A stretch of 40,917 nucleotides of DNA from contig JAFDGZ010000020.1 of NCBI GenBank assembly GCA_019309045.1, positions 1 through 40,917 on the forward strand, written 5' to 3'. Both the position numbers and the translations under genes were made by a program. Origin of the DNA: Deltaproteobacteria bacterium. Lineage in GTDB: Bacteria; Desulfobacterota; Syntrophobacteria; BM002. Below are positions 31,386-39,097 of this stretch, piece after piece; within the stretch, counting starts at the first letter, position 1, and the number at the start of each line of letters is the position of its first letter. Below the pieces are notes generated by a model, which was not told the DNA's origin, searched no databases, and was given only the letters and a program-made list of their open reading frames with translations.

Positions 31386-33143
31386 ATGAAAACAGAACAG
31401 CGAACAACAAGAGGAACCGCGCTTCTCATTCCATGTTCATACCTCACTACCGAAGGCAACAAGACCGGCAGCTGGCGCTTCCTCAGGCCGAAGTATGACT
31501 ACAAGAATGCTCCTTGCAGCGTTGCTTGCCCTGCCGCCGAAGACATCAGCCGCGTGCAAATGCTCACAGCTCAAGGTCTTTTCAAGGAAGCCTGGGAAAC
31601 TATACTCCAGGAAAATCCACTTCCTGGAATATGTGGCCGGGTCTGTTACCATCCCTGTGAAAGTGTCTGCAACAGGCATGAATTCGATGAGGCTGTTGCC
31701 ATACATGTTATAGAAAGATTCCTCTCTGATACTGCCATCCGCTACGACCTGAAGCCATCTCTGGAAAGAATGCCAGCAAAATCGCCAAAGATTGCCGTGA
31801 TAGGTGCAGGACCCAGCGGTCTGGCAGCCGCCTATTTTCTGACACGCTTGGGCTACAGCGCAGAGGTGTTTGAAGCCGCCTCGGAGCCTGGTGGAGTACT
31901 CCGCTGGGGAATCCCCCCCTACAGGCTGCCCCTGGCGGTCCTCAAACATCACCTAGCTCTTCTGCAAGAGTTCGGCGTCCGCATCCATTGCAACAGAGCT
32001 GTAGACCGCAGCTTCCTCCAGCGCGCCCATGAGCACTTTGACGCCATCTACCTGGGCTGCGGCCATTCCGGCGCTGTTGATCTTGGCATTCCGGGCACTG
32101 GTCTGAACGGCGTCCAAGATGGCCTCGAATTTCTCCGACAGGTTCGCCTGGGTAAAGCCAATCCTTTGCAGGGCGCCGTGGCAGTTATTGGAGGGGGCAA
32201 CACAGCCATCGACGTAGCCAGAGCAGCAGCCCGCCTGGGCGGCAAACCGCTGGTGATCTATCGACGAAGGCGCCAGGATATGCCTGCTTTCACAGATGAA
32301 ATTGAAGCCGCTCTGGAAGAAGGTGTTGAACTGCTCGAACTTCACACTCCCGTAAAGATCGAACGCCACGGCGATTTCCTCGAGGTCGTTTTGCAAAAGA
32401 TGAAGGTCAGCGGTGAAGACCGACAGGGCAGGGCTTTTGTGGTACCTGATGGCAACAGAGGCAGAGAAATCCAGGTACATCATCTTTTCAAGGCAATCGG
32501 CGCTGCAGCATCGGAAGACTGGTACGAGCCTCCCAAAAAGGGCCGGGGGCACCTGCGTCTGAGCAACTGCGTCTTCAGCCACCGGCTCAAGGGAATTCCC
32601 CTGGTCTACGGAGGAGACCTGGTTGCTGACATCAAGAGCGTGGTACATGCAGTAGCTTCAGGCAAGCAGGCTGCCATGGCCCTGGACGCCTATTTCAGCG
32701 AAGGGCCTCAGGCGATTAAACCACGGCTGCAGGCTGCTGTGGTTGGGCATGGCCCCTCGCTTTCCATGGAAGTTTACCTGGGAGGCCCGCGCTCCCAGAG
32801 AAATCAACTCACCGTGGGGTTCCAGGATCTCAACACTGACTATTTTCTCTTTGCTGAACGAATTTCCCAGCCCCGATTGCTGCCGCATGAAAGGCTGCAG
32901 TCCTTCGCTGAAATAGATTTGAAGATCGCCGCCAATGTCGCTATTCGTGAGGCGGAAAGATGCTTCAACTGTGGCCTTTGCAATCACTGCGACAACTGCC
33001 GCCTTTTCTGTCCTGATCTCGCCGTCAACTTTGACAGCAGCTCACAGACCAGGGCTATAAACTACGATTACTGTAAGGGCTGCGGCCTTTGCGTGGTGGA
33101 ATGCCCTCGCAACGCCATGAGTCTAGAGGAGGAAAGTGCGTGA
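31386..33143 (+). CDS. GltD-type NAD(P)H flavoprotein fused to a ferredoxin domain, delta-like subunit of a 2-oxoacid oxidoreductase
   Basis: This 585-residue protein has three parts. The N-terminal Fe-S region (about 40-100) has Cys44, Cys48, Cys83, Cys87, Cys91 and Cys95, as in glutamate synthase small subunits. A GltD-like flavoprotein follows, with the FAD motif VIGAGPSG (138-145) and a second dinucleotide fold VIGGGNTAID (about 267-276) followed by a basic YRRRR, which favours NADPH. The C-terminal part (about 525-585) has two ferredoxin-like cysteine sets starting at Cys526 and Cys563; the first contains extra cysteines (CFNCGLCNHCDNC). It would link NAD(P)H and ferredoxin in the oxidoreductase complex. 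I prefer ATG 31386 after AAGGTGA over a GTG at 31350. Its stop overlaps the alpha gene start. Confidence 0.9.
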   Translation: MKTEQRTTRGTALLIPCSYLTTEGNKTGSWRFLRPKYDYKNAPCSVACPAAEDISRVQMLTAQGLFKEAWETILQENPLPGICGRVCYHPCESVCNRHEFDEAVAIHVIERFLSDTAIRYDLKPSLERMPAKSPKIAVIGAGPSGLAAAYFLTRLGYSAEVFEAASEPGGVLRWGIPPYRLPLAVLKHHLALLQEFGVRIHCNRAVDRSFLQRAHEHFDAIYLGCGHSGAVDLGIPGTGLNGVQDGLEFLRQVRLGKANPLQGAVAVIGGGNTAIDVARAAARLGGKPLVIYRRRRQDMPAFTDEIEAALEEGVELLELHTPVKIERHGDFLEVVLQKMKVSGEDRQGRAFVVPDGNRGREIQVHHLFKAIGAAASEDWYEPPKKGRGHLRLSNCVFSHRLKGIPLVYGGDLVADIKSVVHAVASGKQAAMALDAYFSEGPQAIKPRLQAAVVGHGPSLSMEVYLGGPRSQRNQLTVGFQDLNTDYFLFAERISQPRLLPHERLQSFAEIDLKIAANVAIREAERCFNCGLCNHCDNCRLFCPDLAVNFDSSSQTRAINYDYCKGCGLCVVECPRNAMSLEEESA

Positions 33144-34321
33144 AACAGGTCATTGAAGGCAGTCATGCGGTGTCCGAGGCAGTGCGCCTGGCCCGGGTAC
33201 AAGTGATATCCGCCTATCCCATAACTCCTCAAACCCACATAGTGGAAAGGCTTTCAGAATACTGTGCTGCCGGCAGCCTCGCTGCACGCTTCTTGCGAGT
33301 CGAGAGCGAGCACTCAGCCCTGGCAGCACTTATTGGAGCCGCCAGCAGCGGGGTTCGTACGTTTACGGCCACCTCCTCGCAGGGTCTGGCGCTTATGCAC
33401 GAACTCTTGCACTGGGCTGCGGGCGCCAGACTCCCCATTGTTATGGCCGAGGTAAATCGTGCCCTGGCACCGGGTTGGAACATCTGGACCGACCAGACTG
33501 ACAGCCTGGCCCAGCGGGACACCGGCTGGCTGCAGCTCTATTGTGAGGACGGTCAGGAAGCTCTGGACACCACCATTCAGGCATTCTGCTTGGCTGAAAA
33601 GGTCAACCTTCCGGTGATGGTAATCCTGGACGCCTTTTTTCTTTCTCATACCTACGAGCCGGTGGACATCCCTGAGCAGGAAGCAGTAGATCGTTTTCTG
33701 CCGCCCTTCCGAGCCAAATTCAGGCTGGACCCCACAGCTCCTCGTGCCTTCAACCAGTTAGCGCCTCCCAACATTTACATGGAAATGCGCTACAACATGC
33801 AGGAAGCCATGAGCGCGGCTCTGGAGAGCTTTCATGCTTTGCAGCAGGATTTTGCCGCCGTCTTTGGTCGCGGTCATGGCGCCCTGGAGACAGTGGCCTG
33901 CGAAGACGCTGACATCATCATTGTTACCGCTGGGACTATGACCAGCACCAGCCGTCAGGTAGTTGCCCACCTCCGGGCCCGGGGTGAAAAGGTCGGCCTG
34001 TTGAAGTTAAAGCTCTTTCGCCCATTTCCTGTGGAGCAAATCAGGCAAGCGCTGAAAAGAGCGGCAAAGGTGGCTGTAATCGATCGCAATTTCTCCTTCG
34101 GTGCAAGCGGCATTTTTGCTCAGGAAGTACGGGCTGCCCTCTGCAACCTTGACAACCGTCCCCGGGTGCTCGGCTTTGTTGCCGGACTCGGGGGTCGTGA
34201 TGTCACCACCGATGTGATCGAAGACATATACTGGCGCACCAAGAAAATGAAGGGCTCAGATCAGGAAAATCTGTGGGTGGGACTCCATGAGGTGGATCAT
34301 GCAATTGGAAGCCTTGAATAA
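33140..34321 (+). CDS. 2-oxoacid:ferredoxin oxidoreductase, alpha subunit
   Basis: This 393-residue subunit carries the N-terminal pyrimidine-binding domain for thiamine diphosphate and the C-terminal domain II. The start VIEGSHAVSEAVRLA and the AYPITPQTHIVE motif (25-36) are typical of PorA/KorA. RVESEHSALAALIGAASSG and TATSSQGLALMHE follow at about 55-95. GTG 33140 is the likely start: GGAGG lies nine bases upstream and the GTGA overlap with the upstream stop implies coupled translation. The gene then overlaps the beta gene by 23 bases. Domain features fit pyruvate- or branched-chain-type enzymes; the true 2-oxoacid substrate is not fixed by sequence alone. Confidence 0.92.
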   Translation: MKQVIEGSHAVSEAVRLARVQVISAYPITPQTHIVERLSEYCAAGSLAARFLRVESEHSALAALIGAASSGVRTFTATSSQGLALMHELLHWAAGARLPIVMAEVNRALAPGWNIWTDQTDSLAQRDTGWLQLYCEDGQEALDTTIQAFCLAEKVNLPVMVILDAFFLSHTYEPVDIPEQEAVDRFLPPFRAKFRLDPTAPRAFNQLAPPNIYMEMRYNMQEAMSAALESFHALQQDFAAVFGRGHGALETVACEDADIIIVTAGTMTSTSRQVVAHLRARGEKVGLLKLKLFRPFPVEQIRQALKRAAKVAVIDRNFSFGASGIFAQEVRAALCNLDNRPRVLGFVAGLGGRDVTTDVIEDIYWRTKKMKGSDQENLWVGLHEVDHAIGSLE

Positions 34322-35186
34322 TGAATACATGTGTTCCGGCCATGTGGCTTGCCCCGGCTGCGGCGCTGCCGTGGCCATGCGCTTTCTACTCAAGGCCCTG
34401 GGGGAGAAAACCGTGATGATAATTCCCGCCTGCTGCTGGTCCATCATAGCAGGGCCCTACCCTCAATCAACTCTCAAAGTCCCGGTGCTCCACACTGCCT
34501 TCGAGACCGGCGGTGCCGTAGCCAGCGGTGTGCGGGCCGCTCTAGACATCCTCGGTGATACTGAGACAACCGTGGTGACCTGGGCTGGCGACGGCGGCAC
34601 CTTTGATATCGGCTTTCAGGCTCTCAGCGGCGCAGTCGAGAGAAACGAAAACTTTCTCTATGTGTGTTATGACAACGAAGCCTATATGAACACCGGCATC
34701 CAGCGAAGTTCTTCCACCCCCTACGGCGCCTGGACAACCACCACCCCGGGGCAGCAATGGAAGAGGCTGCGCAAGAAAAACATCGTGGAAGCCCTGGTCG
34801 CACACCGCATTCCCTATGCGGCCACGGCCAGCATTGCCTTCCCTGAAGACCTGATTGCCAAGGCTCGCAAAGCTAGAGAGATGAAAGGCGCCAGATTCCT
34901 GCACATCTACTCCACTTGCCCTACTGGTTGGCGCATCCCCTCCGAGATGTCCATCAAGATCGCCAGGATGGCAGTACAGACCAACATCTTCCCCCTCTAT
35001 GAAGTGGAAGACGGCCTCCGCTACACCATCAACTACAGCCCAAAAGGATATCTGGTTGATGAATACTTCCGGCTGCAGGGGCGCTTCAAACACCTGACTG
35101 ATGAGGATCTCCGACAGATCCAGGAGATGGTAGACGAGGACTGGGCCCTGCTTTGCCGCAAAGCGGGCAACAGTCCTCGAGCCTAG
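34299..35186 (+). CDS. 2-oxoacid:ferredoxin oxidoreductase, beta subunit
   Basis: This 295-residue subunit binds the thiamine diphosphate pyrophosphate and one 4Fe-4S cluster. Visible cluster cysteines are Cys18 and Cys21 in ACPGCG, Cys45/46 in PACCW, and the one in YSTCPTGW near residue 210. The pyrophosphate motif is GDGG (97-100) ending in YDNEAYMNTG (124-133). PorB proteins of the pyruvate/2-oxoisovalerate type share this set. ATG 34299 follows GAGGTGGATC; ATG 34287 is four codons earlier and possible. The gene closes the four-gene operon; a 112-base gap without features leads to the patatin gene. Confidence 0.93.
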   Translation: MQLEALNNEYMCSGHVACPGCGAAVAMRFLLKALGEKTVMIIPACCWSIIAGPYPQSTLKVPVLHTAFETGGAVASGVRAALDILGDTETTVVTWAGDGGTFDIGFQALSGAVERNENFLYVCYDNEAYMNTGIQRSSSTPYGAWTTTTPGQQWKRLRKKNIVEALVAHRIPYAATASIAFPEDLIAKARKAREMKGARFLHIYSTCPTGWRIPSEMSIKIARMAVQTNIFPLYEVEDGLRYTINYSPKGYLVDEYFRLQGRFKHLTDEDLRQIQEMVDEDWALLCRKAGNSPRA

Positions 35187-35298
35187 CACAAAAATTGCAA
35201 AAAATACCCGCCAGCACCATGAAAAACAATAGCCTCAAACCATTCAGGCAGCTTGTGCCTCTTTGGTGGGCGACAACGACATAGGCAACTGAACAGCC

Positions 35299-36228
35299 AT
35301 GAGCACATATCGCATCTTATCTCTGGATGGTGGAGGCATACGGGGACTCCTCACGGCAATCATCTTGGAACGGTTGCTTGCTCAGGTGGTAGATTTCCTG
35401 GACATGGTGGATCTTATAGCCGGCACATCCACTGGCGGCATACTCGCCCTTGGGCTCGCTCGCGGACGCTCTCCTTCTGAACTGAGAAAACTTTACCAAG
35501 AACAGGGCAAGAAAATTTTCGACGATTCCTTCTGGGATGATCTAGTTGATCTAGGCAAGCTGCGAGGCGCAGACTACGACAACCGTGGTCTTCGAAGTGA
35601 GCTGAAAAAGACTCTCGGCAGCAGAACAACTCTTGCGGATCTAGACAAAAAGGTCCTTATCACCGCCTTCGACCTGGACAATAAAGATCCACATCCGGCC
35701 AGACGAACCTGGAAGCCCAAGCTCTTTCACAATTTTCCGGGCATTGACAGCGATGGTGACGCTCTGGCCTACAAAGTGGCCCTCTATACCAGTGCAGCTC
35801 CCACGTATTTCCCTTCTGTAGACGGCTTTATAGACGGAGGCGTTTTCGCCAACAATCCAAGCATGGCAGCCCTGGCCCAGTGCCAGGATCCGAGAACTCA
35901 CAGCCAGCCACCAGCCATGGAGGACATTAGGCTCCTTTCACTGGGCACGGGCACATCACTGACTTATATTACCGGGAAAAAATTGGACTGGGGATATACT
36001 CAGTGGGCAAAGCCGCTGATTTCTCTGATGATGGACGGCGCTATGGGCATCGTCGATTTCCAGTGCGCCAAGATGCTGCACGAAAATTATCACCGCCTGG
36101 CGCCTGTGTTTCCTCCTGGCACATCTATTCCATTGGATAATGTGGACAAAGTCCCCGAAATTATAGACTTTGCCCAGGCAGTTGACATATCAGCTACAGT
36201 CCACTGGTTGCAAGACCACTGGATCTAG
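35299..36228 (+). CDS. Patatin-like phospholipase family protein
   Basis: This 309-residue protein is a patatin-fold lipid acyl hydrolase. The oxyanion loop is DGGGIRG (10-16), the nucleophile elbow is GTSTG (Ser44), and the catalytic aspartate is in DGG (Asp179). These form the complete Ser-Asp dyad, so the enzyme should be active. No signal peptide is visible, which points to a cytosolic enzyme acting on the inner membrane or on intracellular lipids. The ATG lacks a strong ribosome binding site. Although some bacterial patatins of this type are effectors of anti-phage systems, no nucleotide cyclase or other defence gene lies near it. A housekeeping lipid-turnover role is the simpler reading. 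Confidence 0.9.
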   Translation: MSTYRILSLDGGGIRGLLTAIILERLLAQVVDFLDMVDLIAGTSTGGILALGLARGRSPSELRKLYQEQGKKIFDDSFWDDLVDLGKLRGADYDNRGLRSELKKTLGSRTTLADLDKKVLITAFDLDNKDPHPARRTWKPKLFHNFPGIDSDGDALAYKVALYTSAAPTYFPSVDGFIDGGVFANNPSMAALAQCQDPRTHSQPPAMEDIRLLSLGTGTSLTYITGKKLDWGYTQWAKPLISLMMDGAMGIVDFQCAKMLHENYHRLAPVFPPGTSIPLDNVDKVPEIIDFAQAVDISATVHWLQDHWI

Positions 36229-36583
36229 AATAGCCTTCCTTCCAGTCTGACAGCCAGCCGCCGCCAGATTTGCAAATCCTTGACAAACTTCGCCCTTACA
36301 TGATTTTATATAATAAGCAACTGTTGTATTATGCGGTTTCTAAATTTGAGGCGATTACTGTCTTGCCCGGCTGTTTCATGAACGCTGCGCCGCCGTCCCA
36401 GAGGTTACTGCGTCTCCAGATGCCCGCGGATGTTCACTCTCAGTTAGAGATGGATGATATTCAGAGCTCGGCCGTTTTGGTTTTCATGATCTGGGAGACT
36501 GCCTTACTGAAGAAGCCAACTTTCAATTGTCTGCTCCATGAGCCGTGAAATACCCGGGCCTGTTAGCTTGAGAGACAAGCGCC
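36229..36583 (+). promoter_or_regulatory. Long leader region upstream of the radical SAM gene, with a candidate promoter
   Basis: A perfect TTGACA is at 36280-36285. TTTTAT at 36304-36309 is 18 bases downstream; TATAAT at 36309-36314 is a better hexamer but 23 bases away. Either would leave a leader of about 265 bases before the radical SAM ATG at 36584. A 92-codon frame inside it (36270-36548) has no signal or domain and is not supported as a gene. I do not see a recognised riboswitch core. Confidence 0.35.
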
Positions 36584-38062
36584 ATGAATGTATTACTTGT
36601 ATATCCCCAGTATCCCGTCACTTTCTGGAGTTTCAAACACGCCCTCAAGTTCATTGCCAAGAAGGCCGCTTATCCGCCTCTGGGTTTGTTGACAGTGGCG
36701 GCCATGCTGCCTGCAGAGTGGCAACTGCGCCTGGTAGACTTGAATTTTGAAAACCTGGACGAGCAAGATCTCAAATGGGCAGATTTCATCATGATAAGCG
36801 CTATGCTGGTCCAGAAGAAATCAGCCCTGGAGGTGCTGGCCCGCGCCCGGCAAAATTCCACCAAGATAATCGCTGGAGGGCCGCTGTTCAGCAGCACACC
36901 TGAAGAATTTCTCTCTCTGGTGGACCACCTGATTCTCGATGAGGCTGAACTTACCCTGCCACCCTTTCTGGAAGATCTTGCAAACGAGTCGCCCCGCAAG
37001 ATTTATCGAGCGGATGGCTATCCCGACCTCTCCTCAACACCCATTCCGCGGTGGGACCTCATTGATCTCAACAATTACGCAACTCTCATGCTGCAGGTCT
37101 CGCGTGGCTGTCCCTTTGACTGCGAATTTTGTGATATTACAGCCCTTTTCGGACGAAAACCGCGCCTGAAGACACCCCAGCAGCTCCTCGCTGAACTGCA
37201 ATGCATCTATGATCTCGGCTGGCGCCAGAGCGTCTTTGTCGTGGATGACAACTTCATCGGCAACAAGAAAAAGATAAAGAGAATGCTCTCCCTGGTAATT
37301 GAGTGGATGGAGGCACATAACCACCCCTTCACCTTTATCACTGAGGCCTCCATCAATCTGGCTGACGACGACGAACTCATAGAGTTGATGGTACGGGCAG
37401 GTTTTGACACGGTGTTCATCGGGCTCGAAACACCAGATGAGGCAAGTTTGCTGGAATGCGCCAAGGTGCAGAACTGTGGCCGTGACCTGGTGGGTTCCAT
37501 CAAGAAGCTGCAAACAGCAGGCTTAAAAGTTTTCGGCGGCTATATTGTCGGCTTTGACAACGATGATGAAGGCATCTTTTCCCGCCAGATCAAATTCATC
37601 CAGGAATCTGGTGTGGTAACAGCCATGGTCGGGCTCTTGAACGCTGTGCCGCGGACCAGGTTGTGGAAAAGGCTCATGGCGGAGAACCGGCTGCAGCTGG
37701 ACGCCACTGGCGACAACACTGATGGTACCATCAACTTCATGCCGCGCATGGGACGGGAGAAGTTGATCGAAGGGTATCGAGCTATAGTGCGAACAATCTA
37801 TAGTCCGCGCTATTACTACCAGAGAGTCTGCCGCTTCCTCGAATACTACAAGCCGTATCGCATTCAGCCGATCAAAGGCGAGGAGATTATGGCTTTCCTC
37901 AAGTCTATATTCTACCTGGGGTTTTTAGGAAATGGCCTGTCGCAGTGGTATTACTGGAAAATGCTTTTCAAGTCGATTGTCTGTCACCGCAGACTCTTTG
38001 GAGAAGCTATGCGTCTCATGGTCTATGGCCACCATTTTCGCAAGGTAGCCAAGAAGATCTGA
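36584..38062 (+). CDS. B12-binding domain radical SAM protein, DUF4070-type
   Basis: This 492-residue protein has an N-terminal cobalamin-binding-like domain (about 1-130: MNVLLVYPQYPVTFW, YPPLGLLTVAAMLP, GPLFSSTPEE) without the DxHxxG histidine motif. This is usual in class B radical SAM enzymes. The radical SAM core (about 165-360) binds its cluster through Cys176, Cys180 and Cys183 in SRGCPFDCEFCDI. Later landmarks are VFVVDDNFIGNKKKI and DTVFIGLETPDE, typical of the group with a C-terminal DUF4070 region (about 360-490). Relatives act as methyltransferases on unactivated carbons, and some modify hopanoids, but I cannot assign a substrate. Upstream is a long possible leader; downstream after 79 bases is an HAD phosphatase gene. 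Confidence 0.9.
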   Translation: MNVLLVYPQYPVTFWSFKHALKFIAKKAAYPPLGLLTVAAMLPAEWQLRLVDLNFENLDEQDLKWADFIMISAMLVQKKSALEVLARARQNSTKIIAGGPLFSSTPEEFLSLVDHLILDEAELTLPPFLEDLANESPRKIYRADGYPDLSSTPIPRWDLIDLNNYATLMLQVSRGCPFDCEFCDITALFGRKPRLKTPQQLLAELQCIYDLGWRQSVFVVDDNFIGNKKKIKRMLSLVIEWMEAHNHPFTFITEASINLADDDELIELMVRAGFDTVFIGLETPDEASLLECAKVQNCGRDLVGSIKKLQTAGLKVFGGYIVGFDNDDEGIFSRQIKFIQESGVVTAMVGLLNAVPRTRLWKRLMAENRLQLDATGDNTDGTINFMPRMGREKLIEGYRAIVRTIYSPRYYYQRVCRFLEYYKPYRIQPIKGEEIMAFLKSIFYLGFLGNGLSQWYYWKMLFKSIVCHRRLFGEAMRLMVYGHHFRKVAKKI

Positions 38063-38141
38063 TTCGATCCTTTTGTTTCGCACTGATAGAAGAGCAAGTC
38101 CTCTTACCGGTCTTCTTTGCTAGAAACTCGAGAGGGGTTCC

Positions 38142-38795
38142 ATGGTCTACAGAGGTGTTCTCTTTGATCTGGACGGCACTCTGCTCGATACCCTGGAGGA
38201 TCTTGCCGGTGCAGTAAATCGCCTCCTGGCAGAGCGCGGCTATCCCACACATAGTGTGGACAGCTATCGTTATTTTGTCGGCGACGGTCCCCTCATGCTC
38301 ATTACTAGAGCCCTTCCTGAAACAGCCCGGCAACAGGAGATAATCTCAGCCTGTCTGGAAGCATTTCGCGCCGACTACCGAAAAACCTGGCAGGTGCACA
38401 CTAGACTCTACCCTGGGGTGGCAGAAATGCTTGACGGCCTGAGTTCCCGGCGACTGCAGCTGGCAATTCTTTCCAATAAACCGCATGACTTTACTCTGAC
38501 CTGCGTTGACAAGATGCTCAATCAGTGGAATTTCTCGGTGGTGCTCGGATTGCGCGACTCTGTTCCAGCCAAGCCTGATCCCGCAGGTGCTCTTGAAGTG
38601 TCTCATGCTGTAGGGATTCCTCCTGAAGAATTTCTCTATCTTGGCGACACCTCAGTAGACATGAAAACTGCTGTTGCCGCTGGCATGCATCCCGTGGGAG
38701 TGCTGTGGGGCTTCCGCTCTCCTGAAGAGTTGCAACAGAGCGGCGCCCGGATGCTCCTCGAGCGGCCACAGGAGATATTCCAGCTGCTCGGTTAG
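38142..38795 (+). CDS. HAD family hydrolase, phosphoglycolate phosphatase-like
   Basis: This 217-residue haloacid-dehalogenase hydrolase has all four motifs: FDLDGTLLDT with nucleophile Asp9 and acid Asp11, the threonine/serine motif LSNKP, the lysine KPDP, and the acidic pair GDTSVDM. The cap domain sits between motif I and II (about 15-85), as in Gph-type enzymes that dephosphorylate 2-phosphoglycolate and similar small phosphates. The ATG at 38142 follows GAGAGGGG. Its substrate could be phosphoglycolate, but HAD paralogues vary and the sequence does not settle it. It is the last plus-strand gene before a convergent exchanger gene. Confidence 0.9.
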   Translation: MVYRGVLFDLDGTLLDTLEDLAGAVNRLLAERGYPTHSVDSYRYFVGDGPLMLITRALPETARQQEIISACLEAFRADYRKTWQVHTRLYPGVAEMLDGLSSRRLQLAILSNKPHDFTLTCVDKMLNQWNFSVVLGLRDSVPAKPDPAGALEVSHAVGIPPEEFLYLGDTSVDMKTAVAAGMHPVGVLWGFRSPEELQQSGARMLLERPQEIFQLLG

Positions 38796-38806
38796 AAATT
38801 ATTGCC

Positions 38807-38822
38807 GCGCTAATGGGAGCGC
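38807..38822 (+). terminator. Weak hairpin after the HAD hydrolase gene
   Basis: GCGCT-AATGGG-AGCGC forms a five-pair stem 12 bases past the stop and is followed by TCTCTTAT, a poor T-tract. It is a plausible but weak terminator between convergent genes. Confidence 0.3.
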
Positions 38823-38884
38823 TCTCTTATCCCCCTAATGTGCGCCTGATCTCCCTTTCAGCCATTGATCAAAACCTGCATTGA

Positions 38885-38903
38885 GGCGAGTGTGGGACCC
38901 GCC
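38885..38903. repeat. Degenerate GGCGGGT/ACCCGCC palindrome
   Basis: GGCGAGT-GTGGG-ACCCGCC has the same stem as the perfect palindrome at 23779-23798 with one mismatch, and lies 13 bases before copy 2 of the 152-bp repeat. It may be part of a larger intergenic unit. Confidence 0.35.
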
Positions 38904-38916
38904 TTGCGCATAACGA

Positions 38917-39068
38917 GCTTGCTGAAATAGATAACAACACAGGACAACGCAGGCTGAAGCCTGCGGCTACAAACTCGTTGCCGTGCCCCCAATCCCCTGG
39001 CACGCCTGGTTGACAATGAAGGTTGTCAGGTGCATTCTCATTATGCCATCAACCGATAACAGATAACC
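38917..39068 (+). repeat. 152-bp dispersed repeat, copy 2
   Basis: This copy aligns without gaps with 26895-27046 (131 of 152 identical by my count). It contains the perfect palindrome GCAGGC-TGAA-GCCTGC (38949-38964) and ends with CCGATAACAGATAACC. Like copy 1 it lies just past the stop codon of a minus-strand gene, here 29 bases from the exchanger stop, and in the same orientation. The 38796-39097 gap has no gene. Confidence 0.8.
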
Positions 39069-39097
39069 GCAAACCCGCAACCCGCCTCCGTGCCTTG

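Noticed and set aside
35299-36228. Patatin considered as a CBASS-type anti-phage effector
   Set aside because: No nucleotidyl cyclase, ubiquitin-like or HORMA/TRIP13 partner genes occur within the window on either side.
36270-36548. 92-codon open frame ahead of the radical SAM gene
   Set aside because: No ribosome binding site, no signal peptide or domain, and its codon pattern is unlike neighbouring genes. Treated as leader DNA.
36315-36583. Possible cobalamin riboswitch before the B12-type radical SAM gene
   Set aside because: I could not find the conserved B12-box or the expected junction elements by eye.
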